A stretch of DNA of 64,000 bases, from NCBI RefSeq assembly GCF_900110945.1, contig NZ_FOFL01000003.1:427501-491500 (forward strand), read 5' to 3'. The notes below the pieces were generated by a model. That model made no database searches, was not told where the DNA came from, and saw only the letters and a program-made list of their open reading frames with translations. The first letter of the stretch is position 1, and each line of letters opens with the position of its first letter. Positions 56,931 through 64,000 of this stretch are shown here, in pieces. Position numbers and translations under genes: made by a program. Origin of the DNA: Devosia sp. YR412. Lineage in GTDB: Bacteria > Pseudomonadota > Alphaproteobacteria > Rhizobiales > Devosiaceae.

Positions 56931-57563
56931 TCAGGCCAGCAGCCGATAGACCGTGCCGACCCGCTCCGTGGTGGTCCGCGCATCCCCCACATCGCCGACC
57001 GCATAGCTCGCCACTGCGCTCAGCCGATTTATCGGCAGATCCCGCCGCCCAGGATCGCCGATCAACACGTCCATTCCAGCCGTCACGCAACGCTGCAGAA
57101 ACGGCAACATGCGCTGCGCCACCTCGGCCAGATAGAACACATCGCCGCCCAGGATCATGTCGAGGCCGGTCGGCGCATCCCCCGCGATATCCACCGCCAC
57201 CAGTGGCAGAGCCACCCCATTTGCCGCAGCATTGAGCGCTATCGCCGCCTGCCCATTGGCATCGATCTCCGCCGCGCTGGCCATGGCGCCCGCCTGCGCT
57301 GCGACAATCCCCACAAGGCCGGACCCAGCCCCCAGATCAAGCACGCGCTTGCCGGCAACCAGCTGCGGTTGCGCCCGAATATGCTGCGCCAGAGCCAGCC
57401 CGCCGGCCCATTGATAGGCCCAATACGGCGCCGCATCATCCGGGGTCACCAGCCGCGACAGCCGGCTGCCGGGATGGGCCGTGTAGAGCACCACGCCCGG
57501 CAGCGACGGCACCGGCTCGAGCTTCAGATTGTCCCCGATGAATGCCGTCGCATCCCGGCTCAA
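56931..57563 (-). CDS. METTL20/ETFB-lysine-methyltransferase-like SAM enzyme
   Basis: A 210-residue seven-beta-strand methyltransferase. The opening PYWAYQWAGGLALA and SAM motif VLDLGAGSGLVGIVAAQAGA, followed by DMILGGDVFY, match the family of ETF-beta lysine methyltransferases. It could trimethylate electron-transfer flavoprotein. The start is TTG at 57563, overlapping the upstream lactonase stop. Confidence 0.82.
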   Translation of the reverse strand: MSRDATAFIGDNLKLEPVPSLPGVVLYTAHPGSRLSRLVTPDDAAPYWAYQWAGGLALAQHIRAQPQLVAGKRVLDLGAGSGLVGIVAAQAGAMASAAEIDANGQAAIALNAAANGVALPLVAVDIAGDAPTGLDMILGGDVFYLAEVAQRMLPFLQRCVTAGMDVLIGDPGRRDLPINRLSAVASYAVGDVGDARTTTERVGTVYRLLA

Positions 57564-58474
57564 GGACGCTGCAATCCGACGGCCTTCACGTCCACGCTCA
57601 TCAGATACTCGCTGCAGGTGATGAACAGCCGGCTGCGATCTGGCCCGCCAAATGTGACATTGGAGGTCTTGGCCCCGGTCTTGACGCGGCCGAGCAAAGT
57701 GCCTTTGGGATCATAGACATTTACGCCCAGCCCGGCGCTGCTCCACACATTGCCGGCGCTATCGAGTCGGAAGCCGTCCGACAGGCCGGAGTCCACATCG
57801 ACAAACACGGAAGGATTCGTCAGCCGCGATCCGCTGACGTCGAATTTTCGAATCTGCGCCGGCCAGTTCGGATCATGGCTCTGTCCGGTATCGGACACAT
57901 AGAGGATCGACTCATCGGCCGAAAAGGCCAGCCCATTGGGCTTGGCGAATTCATCGGCCACGACGCTCAGCGAACCATCTGCCGGATCGAAGCGATAGAC
58001 ATAGCAGCCGTCCTGCTCCTGGTCGGCCTTATAGCCTTCATAGTCGCTGAGGATGCCGTAGGGCGGATCGGTGAACCAGATGCTGCCATCGGATTTCACC
58101 ACCACATCATTGGGAGAATTGAGCCTCTTGCCCCGATGGCGATCGACCAGCGTGGTCACCGTGCCGTCCCATTCGGTGCGCAACACGGCGCGCGCGCCAT
58201 GCGAGCAGGACACCAGCCGCCCCTGGCGATCGCGCGCATTGCCATTGACGAAATTGGACGGCGTGCGGAACGGCGTGACGCCCAATCCGGGCACATATTG
58301 CAGCATGCGATTGTTGGGAATGTCGCTCCACACCAGCACATTGGTGTCGCCGAACCACACCGGCCCCTCGGCCCACAGGCACTGATCATACAGCACCTCG
58401 AGCCGCGCCTCCGCGCTGATCAGCGCATTGAATCTCTTGTCGATAATCTCGATCGCGTCGCCGCCACCAGCCAT
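57560..58474 (-). CDS. SMP-30/gluconolactonase-family sugar lactonase
   Basis: A 304-residue beta-propeller enzyme. AEGPVWFGDTNVLVWSDIPNNRML, NSPNDVVVKSDGSIWFTDPPYG and KPNGLAFSADESILYVSDTG carry the Ca/metal ligands Glu, Asn, Asn and Asp of the SMP-30 family. It opens sugar lactones such as fuconolactone or gluconolactone. GGGAGGA precedes the ATG. It may supply the acid used by the UxaA-family enzyme, but no matching operator is seen before it. Confidence 0.88.
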   Translation of the reverse strand: MAGGGDAIEIIDKRFNALISAEARLEVLYDQCLWAEGPVWFGDTNVLVWSDIPNNRMLQYVPGLGVTPFRTPSNFVNGNARDRQGRLVSCSHGARAVLRTEWDGTVTTLVDRHRGKRLNSPNDVVVKSDGSIWFTDPPYGILSDYEGYKADQEQDGCYVYRFDPADGSLSVVADEFAKPNGLAFSADESILYVSDTGQSHDPNWPAQIRKFDVSGSRLTNPSVFVDVDSGLSDGFRLDSAGNVWSSAGLGVNVYDPKGTLLGRVKTGAKTSNVTFGGPDRSRLFITCSEYLMSVDVKAVGLQRP

Positions 58475-58550
58475 GCCGTTCCTCCCGGTCTTGCTGGCAT
58501 TTGAGGGGAAGGGCCGGGCGGTGGCAAGCTTCGAACCGGCCCGCAGGGCA

Positions 58551-58609
58551 AAATCGCTCCTGTGGAGCGATTTTAGGCGAGAAGGCCATGAGGGCTATGC
58601 TCGAATGGC
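58551..58609 (+). repeat. Hairpin-plus-tail repeat, copy A
   Basis: A perfect 10-bp stem AAATCGCTCC/GGAGCGATTT with a 3-base loop (58551-58573), then a tail containing GAAGGCCATGAGGGC and TGCTCGAATGGC. The tail agrees with copy B at all but three of about 33 positions. The outer half of the stem differs from B with compensating changes on both arms. Confidence 0.75.
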
Positions 58610-58920
58610 TCGTGTCGACTGCAACATCACGACAAAATCTATCCCCTTTATCCCCGCCCCCTCAACCTGCGCGCATACTCTCCTCATCCACCCCGCATCG
58701 GCGGCCTGCAGGCGACAGTGGCGGGAGTGGGCCGGGCACGGGACAATGACAGTCGCCGTGGGTTCACGCCCGGGCCTGTCGGTATGCAAGGATGTACCGG
58801 CCGCCTGACGCGGTTCATAAAACCGGACGTCCCGAGGCGGCGATCGTCTCACTATTCAAATCTCAAGAGGCGAAAGCCGTCTCGGGATCCGCCTCTTCGC
58901 AGCTGGTCTGCGGAGCAGAT

Positions 58921-58979
58921 GAAAGGCTCCGGTGGAGCCTTTCAAAGCAAGAAGGCCATGAGAGCTGTGCTCGAATGGC
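58921..58979 (+). repeat. Hairpin-plus-tail repeat, copy B
   Basis: A perfect 10-bp stem GAAAGGCTCC/GGAGCCTTTC with a 3-base loop (58921-58943), then a tail with GAAGGCCATGAGAGC and TGCTCGAATGGC. Same order and spacing as copy A, 370 bases away, in direct orientation. Confidence 0.75.
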
Positions 58980-59022
58980 AGACACCCGCATCCAGGCGGC
59001 GCTTTCGCACGTCGCATTGACG

Positions 59023-59036
59023 ACTAACATGTTAGT
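59023..59036. promoter_or_regulatory. Candidate GntR operator before the L-lactate dehydrogenase gene
   Basis: ACTAACATGTTAGT, a perfect 14-bp palindrome that contains the 12-bp core found next to gntR. It lies 35 bases upstream of the start codon, well placed for repression. Confidence 0.72.
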
Positions 59037-59070
59037 TGCTAGGGCAGGAGAAATTCTCGGAGTTCCAGGC

Positions 59071-60252
59071 ATGGCCGCGCTCGACAAGATCCTCACCGTC
59101 GATGAAATGAAGACCAAGGCGCGCCGCTCGGTGCCGAAAATGTTCTTCGAATATGCCGACAGCGGCTCCTATACCGAGGGCACCTATCGCGACAACGAGA
59201 GCGATTTCAACAAGATCAAGCTTAAGCAGAAGGTCGCGGTCAACCTTGAGGGCCGCAATCTCAAGACCGAGATGCTGGGCAAGCAGATCACCATGCCGGT
59301 GGCCATCGCCCCGGCGGCGACCGGCGGCATGCAGGTGGCCGATGGCGAGATCAAGGCGGCCAAGGCGGCCGAAAAATACGGCATTCCCTTCGCGCTTTCG
59401 ACCATGGCCGTCTGTTCCATCGAAGACATTGCCGAAAACACCACGGCGCCCTTCTGGTTCCAGCTCTATGTCATGCGCGACCGCGATTTCATCAATCGCC
59501 TGATCGATCGCGCCAAGGCGGCGAAATGTTCGGCGCTGGTGTTGACCATGGACCTGCAGATCCTCGGCCAGCGCCACAAGGACATCCACAACGGCCTCTC
59601 CACCCCGCCCAAGTTCAATGCCTATTCCATCTGGCAGATGATGCAGCACCCGCTGTGGTGCGCCCGCATGCTGGGCACCAAGCGCCACACTTTCCGCAAT
59701 ATCGTCGGCCATGTCTCGGGCGACCATGACCTGGCCTCGCTGTCACAATGGACGGCCAGCCAGTTCGACCCGACCCTCAACTGGGCCGACGTCAAATGGA
59801 TCAAGGAGCGCTTCGGTGGTCCGGTGATCGTCAAGGGCGTGCTCGATCCCGATGATGCGCAGGCCGCGGTGGACAATGGCGCCGATGCGATCGTCGTGTC
59901 CAACCATGGTGGTCGCCAGCTCGATGGCGCGCCCTCGACCATTCGCGTGCTGCCCGAAATCGTCGACCGCGTCGGCAACAAGACCGAGGTCTATCTCGAT
60001 TCTGGCATCCGCTCCGGCCAGGACGTCATCAAGGCGCTTGCCTATGGCGCCAAGGGTACCTTCATCGGTCGGCCGATGCTCTATGGCCTGGGCGCCGGTG
60101 GCGAGGCCGGCGTCACCCGCGTGCTCGATATCATCCGCAAGGAACTCGACACCACTATGGCGCTATGCGGCGAACGCGACATCCTCAATGTCGGCCTGCA
60201 CAATATCTATTCCAACGACATCCCGCCGCGGAACGCGCCGCTGCTGAAATAG
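59071..60252 (+). CDS. lldD: FMN-dependent L-lactate dehydrogenase (alpha-hydroxy acid oxidase family)
   Basis: A 393-residue TIM-barrel flavoenzyme oxidising L-lactate or a related 2-hydroxy acid to the keto acid. I chose the ATG at 59071 because the family N terminus starts there and GGAG lies eight bases upstream; longer frames run through the operator and repeats. Catalytic H279 and R282 are in SNHGGRQLDG, K255 in VKGV. GTFIGRPMLYGLGAGGEAGV binds FMN phosphate. It fits as the last step after the FAH enzyme, which would release L-lactate. Confidence 0.93.
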   Translation: MAALDKILTVDEMKTKARRSVPKMFFEYADSGSYTEGTYRDNESDFNKIKLKQKVAVNLEGRNLKTEMLGKQITMPVAIAPAATGGMQVADGEIKAAKAAEKYGIPFALSTMAVCSIEDIAENTTAPFWFQLYVMRDRDFINRLIDRAKAAKCSALVLTMDLQILGQRHKDIHNGLSTPPKFNAYSIWQMMQHPLWCARMLGTKRHTFRNIVGHVSGDHDLASLSQWTASQFDPTLNWADVKWIKERFGGPVIVKGVLDPDDAQAAVDNGADAIVVSNHGGRQLDGAPSTIRVLPEIVDRVGNKTEVYLDSGIRSGQDVIKALAYGAKGTFIGRPMLYGLGAGGEAGVTRVLDIIRKELDTTMALCGERDILNVGLHNIYSNDIPPRNAPLLK

Positions 60253-60255
60253 GAT

Positions 60256-61059
60256 TTATCCCCTGTACGGCCGGCCGGTGCTAACATCGCCCTCGGTCAG
60301 CTGGGAATAGACAGCCCCCGCGACCGCCTTCATCTGCGCCTCGGGCAGGGTGCCGACCACGGTGCAGGTGATGCGCGCATTGGCCCAATAGAAAGCTTCG
60401 GCGCCGTCCTGGGAGGTGAATTCATAGGCCGCGGCGCGATCGGGCAGGGCGGCGGTGACATAGATGGTGACGCGCTGCTTGTCGGGGTTTTCATACATCA
60501 ATTGCGCGGCACGCCCGCCGGCATCGGGCGCACCGGGCAGCAGGCGCCCGCCGACCAGGGTAAAGCCTTCGGCGTCGAGATTGGGCATGCCCAGTCTGGT
60601 ATCGAGCCGGTTGGACAGCCAATTGCTCAAATGCTCGCTGTCATCGCTGCCGACCTCCACCGCATGGCGGTTTTCGGCGACATAGACGGCATGGGCATTG
60701 ACCGCATCGGCGATCAGCGTGGCGCTGGCAGGCCTGGCTTCGAACAGCGGCCGGGCAAACCAGCCGGCGCCGAGGCCCAGCCCGACGAGCACCACGGCCG
60801 CCGCAGCCAAGCCCCAGCCGCGATTGCGACGGTGGGCAAGTTCGGCAGCCAGACGGCGCGGCCTGAGGCGTGCCGGCACCGGTTCGCCGCCCGCTGGCGC
60901 AAACAGGATCCGGATGGCATCGCTCTGCCGCTGGATCAACGCCACTTCGGCGGCGGCCTCCGGATTGGCAGCCAGATGCGCGTCCATGGCGGCGTGCTCG
61001 CTCTCGGGCAGGTGGCCGTCGGCATAGGCCATCAACATGTCGCGGGTGATCTGCGTCAT
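60256..61059 (-). CDS. Anti-sigma factor, membrane-anchored
   Basis: A 267-residue protein whose N-terminal 60 residues have the helical anti-sigma pattern (LMAYADGHLPESEHAAMDAHLAANPEAAAEV). The HxxxCxxC zinc motif is missing, so this is not a redox Zn anti-sigma. One membrane helix lies near 82-101, and the rest is periplasmic. Its start overlaps the sigma-factor stop by four bases (ATGA). It should hold the sigma factor inactive until an envelope signal. Confidence 0.86.
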   Translation of the reverse strand: MTQITRDMLMAYADGHLPESEHAAMDAHLAANPEAAAEVALIQRQSDAIRILFAPAGGEPVPARLRPRRLAAELAHRRNRGWGLAAAAVVLVGLGLGAGWFARPLFEARPASATLIADAVNAHAVYVAENRHAVEVGSDDSEHLSNWLSNRLDTRLGMPNLDAEGFTLVGGRLLPGAPDAGGRAAQLMYENPDKQRVTIYVTAALPDRAAAYEFTSQDGAEAFYWANARITCTVVGTLPEAQMKAVAGAVYSQLTEGDVSTGRPYRG

Positions 61060-61562
61060 TTGACGGTCCTCAGATGCGGTTCGGCCGGTATGCCGGTGGC
61101 AATACGCAGGGCAGCGCGGGCCCGGCCCAGCCGGCTCATCAGCGTGCCAATCGGTACGCCCGTTATCCCCGCTGCCTCGGCATAGGGTATACCTTCAAGT
61201 GTCACGAGCAGCAGGGCTTCCTTTTGTTCACTAGGGAGGGTTTCAATGGCGCGGGCCAGTTCCGCCAGGGCAATATGGCCCGGCTGGGCGGCCGGGGTGG
61301 AAAATTCGGGCAGGGAATCGATATCGACCTGTTCGCCCCGCCGCCGCGACGAGCGCAGGGCGTTGCGATGCAGGTTGAGCAGGATGGCGAAGAGCCAGGC
61401 GCGGACCGGACCGGTAGGCCGGAACAATCCGCGCTTGGCGATGGCGCGTTCGAGGCAGTCCTGCACCAGATCATCGGCCAGATCGACATTGCGCGTCAGC
61501 GCCCGGGCATAACGCCGGAGAGCTGGTACGCAAGCTTCGACCTGATCGAGGAATTGGTCCAC
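61056..61562 (-). CDS. ECF-family RNA polymerase sigma factor
   Basis: A 168-residue group IV sigma factor. Region 2 at about 10-75 has DLADDLVQDCLERAIAKRGLFRPTGPVRAWLFAILLNL; region 4 at about 105-155 has LPSEQKEALLLVTLEGIPYAEAAGITGVPIGTLMSRLGRARAAL. The start is GTG at 61562. It is cotranscribed with a small secreted protein gene upstream (14 bases away) and the anti-sigma gene downstream. Confidence 0.93.
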   Translation of the reverse strand: MDQFLDQVEACVPALRRYARALTRNVDLADDLVQDCLERAIAKRGLFRPTGPVRAWLFAILLNLHRNALRSSRRRGEQVDIDSLPEFSTPAAQPGHIALAELARAIETLPSEQKEALLLVTLEGIPYAEAAGITGVPIGTLMSRLGRARAALRIATGIPAEPHLRTVK

Positions 61563-61576
61563 GGGGTGCCTGAAGG

Positions 61577-61975
61577 TCAGTCTACCGCAAGATGCCAGAC
61601 ACCGCCGACGCCGTCACCCTTGATGTCACCGGCGGCGACGTCTTCGTACCAGTAATACAGCGGCCAGCCTTCATGTGCCCACATCTTGGTGCCGTCGTCG
61701 CGGGTCACGACGGTGAATTCGCCGTCATCCTTGGCGTCGGCAGCGGCCATCAGCGGCGGCCATTTGACGGCGCAGTCGCCATTGCAGACGCTCTTGCCGT
61801 CGCCCTTGGTGTCCTTGTCGAAGGTGTAGAGCGTCATGCCATTGGCATCGGTGAACACCTGCTGACCGCCGATATCGACGGTCTTGATGGTGCCGCCGAG
61901 GTAGTCCTCGGCGAAAGCGGGAGCGGCCAGAAATGCCAGTGCGGCGGCACCGGCGAGAAGCGAACGAAACTGCAT
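61577..61975 (-). CDS. Secreted protein with Yx(FWY)xxD motif (COG4315-like)
   Basis: A 132-residue exported protein. Residues 1-22 are a signal peptide ending AFA. The YTFDKD motif in GMTLYTFDKDTKGDGKS and the Cys pair in VCNGDCAVKWPPL are family marks; a second repeat with GWPLYYWYED follows. Function unknown; it may be part of the envelope response run by the adjacent sigma factor. Confidence 0.86.
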   Translation of the reverse strand: MQFRSLLAGAAALAFLAAPAFAEDYLGGTIKTVDIGGQQVFTDANGMTLYTFDKDTKGDGKSVCNGDCAVKWPPLMAAADAKDDGEFTVVTRDDGTKMWAHEGWPLYYWYEDVAAGDIKGDGVGGVWHLAVD

Positions 61976-62154
61976 GGGTCTTCCTCCTGTTGCGGGTCGA
62001 CGACGCGGCCCTCAGCAGATCAACACTCCCAATTGCAAAATAATCCCCGCCTGCTCAAACAAAGCTAGACTGGGAACAGGCGCATTCCTTGATTTGCAAA
62101 AATCCGATGACGTGCCATGAAGTAAGCAGATGCAAACGACGGGGAGGGTCGGAG

Positions 62155-62760
62155 GTGTCGATTGCCTTGCGCATAACGCGCGTGATTGACGAGATCAGCC
62201 GGAGGATTGGTCTCGTGGCCGTCTGGCTGGTGCTGTTCTCGGCGCTGGTCAGCGCTTTCAACGCCCTGTTCCGCTATTCCGTCGCCGCGATGATTTCGCT
62301 GGAGCGCTCTATCGGCGGCGGCGTGTTCGGCGGCATGGTCTATATCTATACCCACTATTCCAACGTGCTCTCCGAGTCCGTCTGGTACATGTTCGGCGGC
62401 ATGGTCATGCTGGGCGGCGCATGGACGCTCAAGATGAACGAGCATGTGCGCGTCGATCTCATCTATGGCGCGGTCAGCGAGCGCACCCGCACCTGGATCG
62501 ACTTGCTCGGCGGGCTATTCTTCCTTTTGCCGCTCTGCATCCTGCTGATCTATTTTACCTGGCCCTGGTTCATGCAGGCCTGGACGCAAAACATCTATTC
62601 CAATGCAGCCGGTGGCCTGCCGCGCTGGCCGGTACGGCTGATGCTGCCGGTCGGCTTTGCCGTGCTGGGCCTCCAGGCCATTGCCGAGATCATCAAATGC
62701 ATCCTGGCGCTAACCACGACTTATGTCCGCGAATTTGCCTATGAGAAACCGGCGCAATGA
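62155..62760 (+). CDS. TRAP transporter small permease (DctQ type)
   Basis: A 201-residue protein with four membrane helices. The GTG at 62155 is preferred because GGGGAGGG lies about seven bases upstream; an ATG frame from 62089 is poor. FNALFRYSVAAM, MFGGMVMLGGAWTLKMNEHVRVDLIYG and PVRLMLPVGFAVLGLQAIAEIIK are DctQ-type. It would pair with the large permease and a periplasmic DctP protein, which is not seen here. Stop overlaps the next start (ATGA). Confidence 0.88.
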   Translation: MSIALRITRVIDEISRRIGLVAVWLVLFSALVSAFNALFRYSVAAMISLERSIGGGVFGGMVYIYTHYSNVLSESVWYMFGGMVMLGGAWTLKMNEHVRVDLIYGAVSERTRTWIDLLGGLFFLLPLCILLIYFTWPWFMQAWTQNIYSNAAGGLPRWPVRLMLPVGFAVLGLQAIAEIIKCILALTTTYVREFAYEKPAQ

Positions 62761-64000
62761 TTGATCTTATTCGCGACAACATGGCGCCGATCCTGTTTGG
62801 CGGCCTGGTGCTGTTCCTGCTCATCGGCTACCCGGCGGCCTTTTCACTGGCTGCAGTGGGTCTGTTCGGTGGCCTTGCTGCCATTGAGCTCGGGCTGATC
62901 GCGCCGCAATTCCTCGGCAATCTGACCTACCAACTTTATGGCGTGCTCAGTAACGAGCTGCTGCTGGCCATTCCCTTCTTCACCCTGATGGGCGTGATCC
63001 TTGAAAAGAGTGGCTTGGCCGAAGATCTCTTGGAAGGCTTCGGGCAATTGTTCGGCGGGGTGCGCGGTGGCCTCTCCTATGCGGTGATCATCGTCGGCGC
63101 CATTCTGGGCGCCATCACCGGCACGGTCGCCGCCTCGGTCATCGCCATGGGGCTGATCTCGCTGCCGGTTATGATGCGCTATGGCTATAATGTCCGCCAT
63201 GCCACTGGCGTCATCGCTGCCTCGGGCACCATCACCCAGCTGATCCCGCCCTCGCTGGTGCTGATCGTATTGGCTGACCAGCTGCAGCGCTCGCCCGGCG
63301 AAATGTATATCGGCGCCACCGGCGCCTCGATCGTCCAGGTCCTCTTGTTCATGGGCTGGGTGTTCATCCTCTCGATCATCCGCCCGCAGGATGTGCCGGC
63401 ACTGCCGCCCGAGGCGCGCACGCTCAAGGGCTGGCCACTGTGGAAGACCATCATCCGCGGCACCGTCCCGTCGCTGGCGCTGATCTTCATCGTGCTCGGT
63501 ACGATTCTTTTGGGCCTCGTTACGCCAACCGAAGCCGGCGCCATGGGCGTGGTCGGGGCACTGCTGCTGGCCTGGATGAATGGGCGGCTGAGCTGGGCCG
63601 TCACCTGGGGCGGCATGGTTTCCACCATGCGCCTCACCGCCATGGTGGTGTTCATCCTGCTTGGGGCCCGCGTCTTTACCCTGGTGTTCCAGGGCGTTGG
63701 CGGTGGTCACTGGATCGAGGAACTGCTGTCCAATCTGCCGGGCGGGGTGGTCGGCTTCCTGATCTTCGTCAACATCTTCGTTTTCGTGCTGGCCTTCTTC
63801 CTCGATTTCTTCGAGATCGCCTTCATCGTCATCCCGCTTTTGGCGCCGGTGGCCGAAAGCATGGGCATTAACCTCGTGTGGTTCGGCGTGATGATCTGCG
63901 CCAATATGCAGACCAGCTTCATGCATCCGCCTTTCGGCTTCGCGCTGTTCTACTTGCGGGGCATTGTGCCGCGCGACAAGGTCAAGACCACCGACATCTA
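62757..64000 (+). CDS. TRAP transporter large permease (DctM type), partial
   Basis: A frame of at least 414 residues that stays open to the window edge, so the 3' end is missing. It starts with the ATG of the ATGA overlap with dctQ. Many hydrophobic segments, and the motifs NELLLAIPFFTLMGVILEKSGLAEDLL, GAILGAITGTVAASVIAMGLISLPVMMRYGY and ASGTITQLIPPSLVLIVLADQL, place it in DctM. The solute is unknown; import of a sugar acid or lactate would fit the neighbouring catabolic genes but is not shown. Confidence 0.92.
   Translation, partial: MIDLIRDNMAPILFGGLVLFLLIGYPAAFSLAAVGLFGGLAAIELGLIAPQFLGNLTYQLYGVLSNELLLAIPFFTLMGVILEKSGLAEDLLEGFGQLFGGVRGGLSYAVIIVGAILGAITGTVAASVIAMGLISLPVMMRYGYNVRHATGVIAASGTITQLIPPSLVLIVLADQLQRSPGEMYIGATGASIVQVLLFMGWVFILSIIRPQDVPALPPEARTLKGWPLWKTIIRGTVPSLALIFIVLGTILLGLVTPTEAGAMGVVGALLLAWMNGRLSWAVTWGGMVSTMRLTAMVVFILLGARVFTLVFQGVGGGHWIEELLSNLPGGVVGFLIFVNIFVFVLAFFLDFFEIAFIVIPLLAPVAESMGINLVWFGVMICANMQTSFMHPPFGFALFYLRGIVPRDKVKTTDI

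Larger units (their letters stand above)
58475..59070. other. 596-base intergenic region with two hairpin repeats and an operator
   Basis: No convincing gene. ORFs spanning this stretch cross the repeats, and one joins in frame to the lactate dehydrogenase but lacks a conserved sequence. It holds repeat copies at 58551-58609 and 58921-58979 and the palindrome at 59023-59036. Confidence 0.7.

Noticed and set aside
58792-59070. In-frame N-terminal extension of the lactate dehydrogenase
   Set aside because: It would read through the hairpin repeat and the operator palindrome, and the family N terminus matches the ATG at 59071.
62844-63926. 360-codon minus-strand ORF opposite dctM
   Set aside because: Shadow of a GC-rich membrane protein gene, dominated by His, Asp, Glu and Gln with no recognisable domain.

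Overview
The window looks like a chromosomal segment from an alphaproteobacterium of the order Hyphomicrobiales, most likely Devosia or a close relative. This rests on the overall GC-rich coding, the Rhizobiales-style 23S/5S end, a RirA-type iron box, RIME/REP-like palindromes and the general gene mix. No database search was possible, so the genus is an inference.

Layout. 1-2634: the 3' part of a 23S rRNA gene, the 5S gene and a strong terminator. 2765-13370: housekeeping genes: a MscS channel, a lytic transglycosylase, two paralogous alpha/beta hydrolases, a VOC protein, a bfd-bfr iron-storage operon, an EAL protein, a DUF599 membrane protein, a Tas-like aldo-keto reductase and the initiator tRNA.

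13374-47627: a surface-polysaccharide island of about 34 kb. It holds an O-antigen ligase-like protein, a tyrosine recombinase preceded by a 30-codon ORF, a Wzz-like protein, a polymerase-like membrane protein, many glycosyltransferases including a GT11 fucosyltransferase, and several methyltransferases. It also has a GtrA/GtrB/GT-C decoration module, RmlA and RmlB, and a CDP-glucose block (RfbF, RfbG, an RmlC-like epimerase, a C-methyltransferase and a reductase). A PglK-like ABC flippase, a CapD/FlaA1-type dehydratase, a WecA-type initiating transferase, an acyltransferase, and Gmd plus Fcl for GDP-L-fucose complete it. Most genes from 42.7 kb down to 25.8 kb run on the minus strand, with many 4-base stop/start overlaps. 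Gmd/Fcl supply the donor that the fucosyltransferase would use. A three-gene plus-strand block (23.3-25.7 kb) interrupts the minus-strand array.

47742-52730: serine deaminase, esterase, an LprI/DUF3298-type secreted protein, GNAT, DedA and RidA genes. 52845-60252: a sugar-acid catabolic region best explained as non-phosphorylative L-fucose (or related deoxysugar) use. It has an FAH-family hydrolase, a FucU mutarotase, a GntR/FCD regulator, a UxaA-family dehydratase, an SMP-30 lactonase and an FMN L-lactate dehydrogenase. Two matching palindromes (CTAACATGTTAG), one at the gntR/uxaA divergent promoter and one before the lactate dehydrogenase gene, tie these into one candidate regulon. 60256-61975: an ECF sigma/anti-sigma pair with a small secreted protein. 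62155-64000: TRAP transporter membrane subunits, the large one running off the end.

The most unusual non-coding signals are a pair of repeats with covarying hairpins and a common 33-base tail at 58551-58979, the structured leader with a mini-ORF before the recombinase (14893-15072), the paired GntR operators, and two palindromic intergenic repeats at convergent gene ends. I see no CRISPR array, prophage or insertion sequence.
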